Origin: Bacteroidales bacterium
GTDB lineage: Bacteria > Bacteroidota > Bacteroidia > Bacteroidales > F082
Reading direction: 5' to 3'
Length of the DNA stretch: 52,077 nucleotides
NCBI GenBank assembly: GCA_024400395.1
Contig: JAKSMW010000014.1
Coordinates: forward strand, 1 to 52,077
The notes under the pieces are model-generated. The model worked only from the letters and a program-made list of their open reading frames with translations, had not been told where the DNA came from and ran no database searches. Each line of letters opens with the position of its first letter. Positions within the stretch are counted from its first letter, which is position 1. The position numbers and the translations under genes are program-made. This document shows, piece by piece, positions 24,383-31,385 of this stretch.

Positions 24383-25936
24383 ATGGCAAACTCGATTTTA
24401 TGGGCTGACGATGAGATAGAACTCTTGAAGCCACACATTTTATTCTTGGAAAAGAAAGGTTATGAAGTAGTTACGGCAAACAGCGGCGCCGATGCGCTCG
24501 ACCTCGTGCGCTCGAAACATTTTGATATTGTGTTTCTTGACGAACAGATGCCGGGCATTTCAGGCGTCGAGACTCTCGAAAAAATCAAGGCGGAGTTCCC
24601 GAACCTGCCCGTGGTGATGATCACGAAGAGCGAGGAGGAACGCATCATGGAAGACGCCATCGGCAGCAACATCGCCGATTATCTGATAAAGCCGGTCAAT
24701 CCGAATCAGATTTTGCTTTCGCTGAAGCGTAACCTCGAAAACAAAAAACTCGTTGACGAGAAGTCAACGTCGAAATATCAGCAGGAGTTCCGTAAAATCG
24801 GCATGGATCTGAATAACAACCTCAACTTCGACGAATGGGTCGGCGTGTATAAGAACCTGACACGCTGGGAGTTGGAACTTCAGAAGTCGGCCGACGACGG
24901 CATCAAGGAAGTGCTCGCCTTGCAGAAACAGGAGGCCAACAACCTGTTCTCACGTTACGTGGAAAAAAATTACTGCGACTGGGTGAGCGGGAAATGCGAG
25001 ATGAAGCCGACGATGTCGCACACGGTGATGAAAAATAATGTTCTCAATCGTCTCTCCGATGACGATAAACCGTTGTTTTTCATATTGATAGACAACCTTC
25101 GCTACGACCAGTGGAAGTCGATACAGCCGCTCGTCGAACAGTTTTTCCATGTCGAAGACGACGCCATTTACTACAGCATCCTGCCGACCACGACGCAATA
25201 TGCGCGAAATTCCATCTTCGCCGGCCTGATGCCGCTCGAGATACGCCGCCGCTTCCCGAATTACTGGACCGATGAGGAAGACGAAGGCACTAAGAATCAA
25301 TACGAAAGCGAGCTTCTCGGCGAACAGCTGAAACGTTTCGGAAAGAACATCAAGTACTCATATAATAAGGTGCTGAACCTCGCCGCCGGCAAGAAACTCT
25401 ACGAACAGATGGGCAACCTGATGCAGAACAAACTCAATGTCATCGTCTATAACTTCGTCGATATGCTTTCGCACGCGCGCACCGAGATGGAGATTATCCG
25501 CGAACTCGCTGACGATGAGGAGGCTTACCGCTCGCTGATGCTGTCGTGGTTCGAGCATTCGTCGCTCTACGACATGATGAAATTCATCTCGTCGAAAGGC
25601 TGCGACATGGTCGTCACCACCGACCACGGCTCCGTTTATGTCAAGAATCCGGTGAAGATTTTAGGCGACAAGAACGTCAATACAAACTTGAGGTATAAAT
25701 ACGGCAAGTCGTTGAAATACAATGCGAAAGAGATGTTTGAGGTGAAAGACCCCGAGAAGATTTTCCTTCCGAGAGTCAATGTCAGCACCGCATACGTCTT
25801 CGCCCGCGCAAACGATTTCTTCGCTTACCCGAACAACTATAACTATTACGTCAATTATTACAAAAACACATTCCAACACGGCGGCATCTCGATGAGCGAA
25901 ATGCTCATCCCCGTCGCATATATGAAAGCAAAATAA
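24383..25936 (+). CDS. porX: PorX: response regulator with PglZ phosphatase-superfamily domain
   Basis: A 517-residue regulator of the type IX secretion system. The CheY-like receiver has acids near residues 9-10, phospho-acceptor Asp53 (IVFLDEQMPG), Thr81 and Lys103. After a helical linker comes a PglZ/alkaline-phosphatase-fold domain with metal-ligand candidates in FFILIDNLRYDQW (Asp237), LPTTTQYARN (about 268-276), VVTTDHGSVY and QHGGISMSEM. In Porphyromonas and Flavobacterium, PorX works with PorY and a sigma factor to control T9SS genes, and its PglZ domain has phosphodiesterase activity. porY is not in the window. The stop overlaps tsaE as TAATG. Confidence 0.93.
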   Translation: MANSILWADDEIELLKPHILFLEKKGYEVVTANSGADALDLVRSKHFDIVFLDEQMPGISGVETLEKIKAEFPNLPVVMITKSEEERIMEDAIGSNIADYLIKPVNPNQILLSLKRNLENKKLVDEKSTSKYQQEFRKIGMDLNNNLNFDEWVGVYKNLTRWELELQKSADDGIKEVLALQKQEANNLFSRYVEKNYCDWVSGKCEMKPTMSHTVMKNNVLNRLSDDDKPLFFILIDNLRYDQWKSIQPLVEQFFHVEDDAIYYSILPTTTQYARNSIFAGLMPLEIRRRFPNYWTDEEDEGTKNQYESELLGEQLKRFGKNIKYSYNKVLNLAAGKKLYEQMGNLMQNKLNVIVYNFVDMLSHARTEMEIIRELADDEEAYRSLMLSWFEHSSLYDMMKFISSKGCDMVVTTDHGSVYVKNPVKILGDKNVNTNLRYKYGKSLKYNAKEMFEVKDPEKIFLPRVNVSTAYVFARANDFFAYPNNYNYYVNYYKNTFQHGGISMSEMLIPVAYMKAK

Positions 25937-26364
25937 TGGAAACGAAAACTTTTGAGATAGACAGCGTCGAGGCGCTTTCACAAGTCACCGACTTGCTGCT
26001 CTCGTGGCGCGACAAGTCCGACATCATCGCTTTTTACGGCCCGATGGGCGCGGGGAAAACCACGCTAATAAAGAACCTGTGCCATCGGATGGGCGTGACT
26101 GATGAAGTCAACAGTCCGACATTTGCCCTTGTAAATGAATATCTTACGGAAAATGATTCGATCTTTCATTTCGACTTTTACAGAATAAAACGGCTCGAGG
26201 AGGTGTTCGACATCGGCTACGAGGATTATTTCTACAGCGGACATCTCTGTCTGCTCGAATGGCCCGAACTCATCGACCCGCTCATGCCCGAACATTTCAT
26301 AAAAGTGGAAATCGCTTTGGGAAACACCGATACGTCACGAATCATTAAGTGTTCGGTTATATAA
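25936..26364 (+). CDS. tsaE: tRNA threonylcarbamoyladenosine biosynthesis ATPase TsaE
   Basis: A 142-residue P-loop ATPase (YjeE family) needed with TsaB, TsaC and TsaD for the t6A37 modification of ANN-decoding tRNAs. Walker A GPMGAGKTTLIKN is at residues 35-47; VNSPTFALVNEY and HFDFYRI are the family motifs, and LLEWPELIDPLMP supports the call. The one-base overlap with porX suggests coupled translation. Confidence 0.95.
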   Translation: METKTFEIDSVEALSQVTDLLLSWRDKSDIIAFYGPMGAGKTTLIKNLCHRMGVTDEVNSPTFALVNEYLTENDSIFHFDFYRIKRLEEVFDIGYEDYFYSGHLCLLEWPELIDPLMPEHFIKVEIALGNTDTSRIIKCSVI

Positions 26365-26385
26365 TTGATAATCAATTATTTCAAA

Positions 26386-27420
26386 ATGATGATACTTTTC
26401 GGTCAGGATATTGAAAAATTTCAGCGACTCGTTGATTCACATTCAAAGACGTTTGTCCTTTGTGATGGAAATTCCGTGAATTACTGCCTTCCGCTTTTTT
26501 TTGAAAAGACGAGGATTAATGATTTCGTCCTGATTGAAATTCCTTTCGGTGAGAGGAACAAGAATATCGATACCGTTCAGGAGATTTGGAAACAACTGAT
26601 TGAAAATCATGCTGATAGAAATTCTTTGCTGATAAACCTCGGTGGCGGTTGTGTTTCCGATGTCGGCGGTTTCGCGGCTTCGTGTTTCAAGCGCGGCATA
26701 GATTTCATCAACGTGCCGACAACAGTTCTCGCAATGGTTGACGCTTCCGTGGGTGGAAAGACAGGCGTTGATTTTCAGGGAATTAAAAACCAAATCGGGA
26801 CGTTTGCGCAGCCTCTTGCGGTTTTGGTTCTGACAGAGTTCGCGCAGACATTGCCAAAACGCGAGTTCCTTTCCGGACTCGGCGAAATCTTGAAATACGG
26901 CTTCGTCTGCGACGAATATTTCCTTGACGCGAAACTGCCTCTGAATCCCGATTTTGTGAAAAAAGCGATTGAGGCAAAAGACGCAATAGTCAAACAAGAC
27001 CCGACTGAACACGGAATCAGGAAATGCCTGAATTTCGGCCATACAGTCGGCCATGCAATTGAATCGTTTTTCGTGGGAACAGATACGCAACTGCTTCACG
27101 GTGAGGCGGTTGCGCTCGGAATGCTTCCGGCGTTGTATCTCTCGGGAATTTATTGCGGCCTCGATAAAAAGTGGATGGCAATTTATAAAAATATTTTTAC
27201 AAATCTGTTCGATTCCGTAAAGATCACGGATTTGGATTTGAAATCTCTTCTTGAATTGATGCGTCATGACAAGAAAAATCTCGGCGATGAGATACGTTTC
27301 GTGCTGATTTCCGAACCTGGGAAACCAATCGTTGATGTGGTCGTTAAAGAAGATGACATAGTCGCTTCCGTGAATTATCTGCTTGATTATCTGAATGATG
27401 AAAAAAACTTCAGTAAATAA
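26386..27420 (+). CDS. aroB: 3-dehydroquinate synthase
   Basis: A 344-residue enzyme of the shikimate pathway that converts DAHP to 3-dehydroquinate with NAD and a divalent metal. The stretches LINLGGGCVSDVGGFAAS, NVPTTVLAMVDASVGGKTGV, RKCLNFGHTVGHAIE and LHGEAVALGM carry the NAD-, substrate- and metal-binding residues. ATG 26386 (or 26389) is chosen; a TTG at 26365 has no family support. It overlaps aroA by 26 bases in another frame, so the two enzymes are translated together. Confidence 0.94.
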   Translation: MMILFGQDIEKFQRLVDSHSKTFVLCDGNSVNYCLPLFFEKTRINDFVLIEIPFGERNKNIDTVQEIWKQLIENHADRNSLLINLGGGCVSDVGGFAASCFKRGIDFINVPTTVLAMVDASVGGKTGVDFQGIKNQIGTFAQPLAVLVLTEFAQTLPKREFLSGLGEILKYGFVCDEYFLDAKLPLNPDFVKKAIEAKDAIVKQDPTEHGIRKCLNFGHTVGHAIESFFVGTDTQLLHGEAVALGMLPALYLSGIYCGLDKKWMAIYKNIFTNLFDSVKITDLDLKSLLELMRHDKKNLGDEIRFVLISEPGKPIVDVVVKEDDIVASVNYLLDYLNDEKNFSK

Positions 27421-28645
27421 GGATTTCGATATAAGCGTTGGCTTGGTAGGCAGCAAGAGCGAAAGCAACCGCGCTCTCATTATTTGTCATTATGCCGGAC
27501 TCGAACCGGCCATCTGTAACCTTTCTGCTGCCGATGACACAAACCTGACTATTGAATTGTTAAAAAAAATTGATAATCAAATAGAACAGAAACAAAATTC
27601 ATATAGGGAAATTGATTGTCAGAATGCCGGGACGGTCTTTCGTTTCCTGACGACGGCGTTGGCGTTGAAACCCGGGAAATGGCTTCTGACCGGTTCGGAA
27701 CGGATGCGGAAACGTCCGGTGAAGGATTTGGTTGATGCTTTGCGGCAACTCGGAGCCGACATTGAATATCAAGACGATGAAGGTTTTCCACCTTTATTAA
27801 TTAATGGCGGAAACTTAAAAGGCGGTGAAGTCTCTGTGAATATCAGCAAAAGCTCGCAATATGCGTCGTCGTTGCTGCTCGCCGCACCGTGTTTTGAAAA
27901 CGGACTCCGGCTTCATCTCGAAGGCGAACTGACATCGCTGCCGTATATCGACATGACAATTGAAATAATGTCGGAATATGGTGCGAAAGTGCATCGAAAT
28001 AATCGTGATATTTTTGTTGAACATTCTGATTATCAAAATGTTAAATATACAGTTGAAAGCGATTGGAGTGCCGCTTCGTATTGGTATGAAATGGTTGCCT
28101 TGAGCAGAAACGGACGCGTTTTCCTTGAAAATCTGAAGATGAATTCTGTGCAGGGCGACAAAATCGTTGCCGGAGTTTTCGAGAGATTCGGCGTCGTTTC
28201 ACACGAAAAAAGAAACGGAGTCTTGATTGAAAAATCTGGAAAACTAATTGATAACGACCTTGAATTTGACTTTGTGAACGCTCCGGATTTGTTTCCAGCT
28301 GTCGTCGCGACTTGCGCCGGGCTTGGTATAAATGCAACGTTTACGGGTCTGAAAAATCTCGCCATTAAGGAGTCAGACCGGATTTCTGTCATGGTTTCCG
28401 AATTGAGGAAAATTGGAGCTGAATTTGAAAAAATATCTGATGATATACTGAAAATCAAATTGTTGCGAGATTTAAAATTGTTTTCTGAAAAAAATCCTGT
28501 TGTTTTTGATTCGCATGACGACCATCGGATTGCGATGTCGTTGGCACCTTTGTCATTGAAAATCGGGGCTGTTGAAATGGAAAATGCAGAGGCTGTTTCA
28601 AAGTCGTATCCGAATTTCTGGGATGATTTTTCCAAACTCTTTTAA
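27395..28645 (+). CDS. aroA: 3-phosphoshikimate 1-carboxyvinyltransferase (EPSP synthase)
   Basis: A 416-residue enzyme joining shikimate 3-phosphate and phosphoenolpyruvate, the sixth step of aromatic amino-acid synthesis. VGSKSESNRALII near 18-30 is the substrate motif, CQNAGTVFRFLTTAL corresponds to the usual NAGTAMRF stretch, RMRKRPVKDLVDALRQLG follows, and the C terminus has SHDDHRIAMSLAPLS. The start at 27395 could equally be ATG 27398. The glyphosate-site loop here reads NAGTVFRF, typical of divergent enzymes; resistance is not inferred. Confidence 0.94.
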   Translation: MMKKTSVNKDFDISVGLVGSKSESNRALIICHYAGLEPAICNLSAADDTNLTIELLKKIDNQIEQKQNSYREIDCQNAGTVFRFLTTALALKPGKWLLTGSERMRKRPVKDLVDALRQLGADIEYQDDEGFPPLLINGGNLKGGEVSVNISKSSQYASSLLLAAPCFENGLRLHLEGELTSLPYIDMTIEIMSEYGAKVHRNNRDIFVEHSDYQNVKYTVESDWSAASYWYEMVALSRNGRVFLENLKMNSVQGDKIVAGVFERFGVVSHEKRNGVLIEKSGKLIDNDLEFDFVNAPDLFPAVVATCAGLGINATFTGLKNLAIKESDRISVMVSELRKIGAEFEKISDDILKIKLLRDLKLFSEKNPVVFDSHDDHRIAMSLAPLSLKIGAVEMENAEAVSKSYPNFWDDFSKLF

Positions 28646-28687
28646 CTTTATAAACTTTATAAACTTTACAAACTTTCAAACTTTTTT
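28644..28687 (+). repeat. AACTTTATA/AACTTTACA tandem repeat
   Basis: Four degenerate units, AACTTTATA, AACTTTATA, AACTTTACA and AACTTTCA, start at the aroA stop codon and run up to the promoter box of the next gene. Same family as at 8278-8300 and 15791-15825. Confidence 0.65.
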
Positions 28688-28689
28688 CT

Positions 28690-28697
28690 TATTTTTG
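28690..28697 (+). promoter_or_regulatory. -7 promoter box of the CCG-domain gene
   Basis: TATTTTTG followed by CCG, 15 bases before ATG 28713, giving a very short leader and supporting that start over the longer open reading frame. Confidence 0.55.
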
Positions 28698-28712
28698 CCG
28701 AAAATTTGTAAA

Positions 28713-29435
28713 ATGACCGTCGATTTATTTGTTTCCTGCGTTATAGACCAGTTCTATCCGATGACTGCGATGAACGTCTTGAAGCTTCTTCAGGCGTGCA
28801 AAGTCGATGTTGAATATAATCCTGAACAGACCTGTTGCGGCAAATTTGCGTTTAACAGCGGTTTTATTGACGAAGCCAAGTCGTTGGGTGATAAGTTTTT
28901 AAGTGATTTTCCGAATAACCGTCCGGTGGTCGGGATAAATGCGTCGTGCGTTGGTTTCATCAAGACGAGATATAAGGAGCTTTTTTACAATACGGGTTCG
29001 CATTTGGAATATAAACGCCTTGTCGGGAATATTTTTGAATTGACGGAATTTCTTGTCAATGAGTTGAAAGTTGATTTCACCGATGCCGTTTTCCCTCATA
29101 AAGTTGTATATCACGATTCGTGTTCTTCTTTGCGTGAATTGGGCTTGAAAAACGAAGGCCGGCAATTGTTGTCGAAAGTCAACGGATTGGAACTCATTGA
29201 GTTAAAGCATCCTGAAGTGTGCTGCGGCTACGGAAACAGTCTTTTCGCTTTTCAGCACGAGTCGATTTCCTGCGCTTTGGCGAAGAAGAAACTCGATGAG
29301 GCGATTGAGGCGGGTGCGGAATATCTTGTCACCAACGACATGTCGTGCCTCATGCATCTCGACTCGTATGCAAAGAAACAGAATCTCCCGATAAATATTA
29401 TCCACATCGTCGACGTGCTGGCTCAGGGCTGGTGA
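28713..29435 (+). CDS. LutA/LldE-type (Fe-S)-binding protein with two CCG domains
   Basis: A 240-residue protein with two cysteine-rich CCG domains: FVSC near 9 with EQTCCGKFAFNSG near 39-50, and VYHDSCSSLRELG with EVCCGYGNSLFAF in the second half. Such domains bind a [4Fe-4S] or related cluster and occur in lactate dehydrogenase LutABC and heterodisulfide reductase subunits. LutB and LutC are not in the window, so its partner is unknown. ATG 28713 gives the usual MxVDLFVSCxxD start; the longer frame reads through repeat DNA and the aroA end. Confidence 0.85.
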   Translation: MTVDLFVSCVIDQFYPMTAMNVLKLLQACKVDVEYNPEQTCCGKFAFNSGFIDEAKSLGDKFLSDFPNNRPVVGINASCVGFIKTRYKELFYNTGSHLEYKRLVGNIFELTEFLVNELKVDFTDAVFPHKVVYHDSCSSLRELGLKNEGRQLLSKVNGLELIELKHPEVCCGYGNSLFAFQHESISCALAKKKLDEAIEAGAEYLVTNDMSCLMHLDSYAKKQNLPINIIHIVDVLAQGW

Positions 29436-29520
29436 TGGTTTCGGGGTTTTGCAAATAATTTTTTCAAAAATTTTAACAATCTTTAACATTTTCTTTGAAG
29501 TCCATGTCTCCCCAATTGCG

Positions 29521-29528
29521 TATTTTTG
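29521..29528 (+). promoter_or_regulatory. -7 promoter box of the unknown protein/deiminase pair
   Basis: TATTTTTG followed by CAC, with TTTG at 29494-29497 as a possible -33 element 23 bases before it. The start codon follows at 29555. Confidence 0.55.
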
Positions 29529-29554
29529 CACTGACTTTAAGACAAACTTACATT

Positions 29555-30256
29555 ATGCAACTCAAAGATAAAATCGAGAAATTTTACTCGGAAATCGAGC
29601 AAAACGGACTTAATGAGGAATCACTTTCTTCGGCATTTAAAACCCTTGCTCCCGCTTTTTTGTATGGAGGCTATATTGACGTCTATAACGAATTCAGGGT
29701 ATATATCCGCACTGTTGAGTTTTATTTTCATGACGAGAAGGAACGCAATAAAGACGTAATTGATCCTATTGTCTATCATCGAAATGGAAAACTTGACGAC
29801 ATCCCTCATGTTCCAAACTTTCCATTATTGAGTCTTCATGCACACGCATCTGGTTTTGACATAACCTTCGAGCGCGGCGATTTTCGAGCTTCAGCATTGA
29901 TAAGAAAGTATGCCGTGATGTATAGGGTTGGAGATACATTCCAAGAACTTAAACGATTTCGTAAATCAAAAGAAAGAAAGTGGGAAGATGACCGTTCAAC
30001 ATATTTGTATGATATAATCAACGGCTTCTCGCTGGACACGGAATGCGATAAGAGAATCCAATGGCATGACATACAATATACTGAAACAGATGAGGATCTT
30101 CTCGGCCCCAATCCGCGCCGTAATGTATTTGAATATGACAAAAACGACGAGTATGAAAGGGATAACGGAAAACAGGACTATAAAAAGAAGGAGCCGAAAA
30201 AGGCTGACGATAGAAAATGGTCTTTTTCTGCATCCAAGCCTCTTGTAGTCAAATAA
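29555..30256 (+). CDS. Unknown conserved-looking protein
   Basis: A 233-residue soluble protein that I cannot name. The first 160 residues look like a compact mixed alpha/beta domain with two strong stretches, PVVYHRNGK-like DPIVYHRNGKLDDIPHVPNF and LHAHASGFDITFERGDF followed by RASALIRKYAV. Conserved-looking His, Asp and Glu residues there could form an active or binding site. The C-terminal 60 residues are very polar (YDKNDEYERDNGKQDYKKKE) and probably disordered. There is no signal peptide or membrane segment. The deiminase-family gene starts 12 bases later, so the two are co-expressed. ATG 29555 follows a promoter box. Confidence 0.7.
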   Translation: MQLKDKIEKFYSEIEQNGLNEESLSSAFKTLAPAFLYGGYIDVYNEFRVYIRTVEFYFHDEKERNKDVIDPIVYHRNGKLDDIPHVPNFPLLSLHAHASGFDITFERGDFRASALIRKYAVMYRVGDTFQELKRFRKSKERKWEDDRSTYLYDIINGFSLDTECDKRIQWHDIQYTETDEDLLGPNPRRNVFEYDKNDEYERDNGKQDYKKKEPKKADDRKWSFSASKPLVVK

Positions 30257-30268
30257 TCCACTAACAAA

Positions 30269-31126
30269 ATGATACAAGACAACCAATGCAACAGGGTGTT
30301 TTTTTCAGCCCTGCTTAGGGAGTTCTGTCCCATAGCGTTCCGGGGACTGACCGAAGTTCTTGATAGATATGAGGTTTCCTGGTCTTTGCTGGAGGGAACC
30401 AATGATATCTGGTGCAGGGATTATATGCCTATCCAGATACTGCCGAACCAATTTGTGGGGTATGACTACCACCCTGATTATCTTCTCCACAGTGCAAAGG
30501 ATAGGGCCACGATATCGGACGGGAAGGAGATATGTAGAAAACTGGGATACGCTTGCAGCGATATGCTCGGTACGGTCAAGATTGATGGCGGCAATGTGGT
30601 CAAGGCTGCTGGACGCGCGATAATGACAAGCAAGATTTTTGAGGAGAATCCGAGTGATAATCTTTCCGAGTTCATTCGTCGCATTGAGAACGCACTTGGT
30701 GCACGGCTTGTCATCCTGCCATGGGACTCCAACGAAGAATTCGGCCACTCGGACGGGATATGCCGGTATATCGGCGAGGACAGGGTTTTGCTGACGAACT
30801 ATGCGGATTTCGACAGAAGGATGGCTGAACGATTCCGCAATATCCTGAAGCCTTTCTTCAAACGGGTGGAAGAATTGAATTTCAGCACTTACAGGAAACC
30901 CCACAAGCATAGCTGGGCCTATATCAACTGGCTTCAGACGGAGCGGGTGCTGATTCTTCCGAAGTTCGGCATTGAGGAGGACGAGCAGGCTCTTGGGCAG
31001 ATTTCACGCCTGATGCCGGAGTATGCAGGGCGCATCGAGATGGTGGATGCCAGTGACCTTGTGATTCACGGCGGTTGCTTCAATTGCTGCAGCTGGACAA
31101 TCATGGAAGAACCGTGTAGAGACTAA
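30269..31126 (+). CDS. Short agmatine-deiminase-family protein
   Basis: A 285-residue protein of the agmatine deiminase/PAD_porph family, which hydrolyses guanidino groups to ureido groups with release of ammonia. The catalytic set is visible: IWCRDYMP (Asp51), KIDGGNVV, GHSDG (His160, Asp162) and HGGCFNC, where Cys273 aligns with the nucleophile. It is about 60-80 residues shorter than typical agmatine deiminases and lacks the usual N-terminal MPAEWxPHxxxWxxWP region, and GGCFNC differs from the common GGGxIHC. Agmatine may thus not be the substrate. No amidase (aguB) or agmatine pathway gene is near; its partner is the unknown protein just upstream. Confidence 0.8.
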   Translation: MIQDNQCNRVFFSALLREFCPIAFRGLTEVLDRYEVSWSLLEGTNDIWCRDYMPIQILPNQFVGYDYHPDYLLHSAKDRATISDGKEICRKLGYACSDMLGTVKIDGGNVVKAAGRAIMTSKIFEENPSDNLSEFIRRIENALGARLVILPWDSNEEFGHSDGICRYIGEDRVLLTNYADFDRRMAERFRNILKPFFKRVEELNFSTYRKPHKHSWAYINWLQTERVLILPKFGIEEDEQALGQISRLMPEYAGRIEMVDASDLVIHGGCFNCCSWTIMEEPCRD

Positions 31127-31146
31127 CTTTTAATCGAAAGTGACTT

Positions 31147-31308
31147 ATGAACAATGCTTTAATTGAAACCGGTGCGGGAATATACAAAGGCAGTTTCTCT
31201 TTGAGATTTGCGCCCAAGCCTGAAGATAAATATGTTCCGAAAAACTATGATGAGGAAGCAGAAAATGGAGGATTCCATGTGCAGTTTTTATCGGACAGCG
31301 ATAAATAA
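31147..31308 (+). CDS. Possible 53-residue small protein
   Basis: The ORF starts 20 bases after the deiminase stop and ends just before the terminator hairpin. It begins MNNALIETGAGIYKGSFSLR and ends FHVQFLSDSDK; it is acidic and soluble. I recognise no family. Its position inside the transcript and ordinary codon use support it, but its size makes the call uncertain. Confidence 0.45.
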   Translation: MNNALIETGAGIYKGSFSLRFAPKPEDKYVPKNYDEEAENGGFHVQFLSDSDK

Positions 31309-31359
31309 AAATCGCTTCGCGAAATGTCTGTAAATCAACATGATTTCGCGAAGCGATTT
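31309..31359. terminator. Bidirectional terminator between convergent genes
   Basis: A perfect 17-base inverted repeat, AAATCGCTTCGCGAAAT (31309-31325) with its complement (31343-31359), flanks a 17-base loop. A/T runs lie on the outside, stronger for the minus-strand peptidase gene (T-rich after the stem on that strand). It separates the deiminase unit from the M3 peptidase. Confidence 0.8.
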
Positions 31360-31385
31360 GCATTTCACGCCTTGGCGTGTCGCGT

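Noticed and set aside
26443-27480. 345-codon open frame on the minus strand opposite aroB.
   Set aside because: It is antisense to a clear 3-dehydroquinate synthase and shows no domain; the same holds for 32607-33455 opposite the M3 peptidase and 10726-11499 opposite nfnA.
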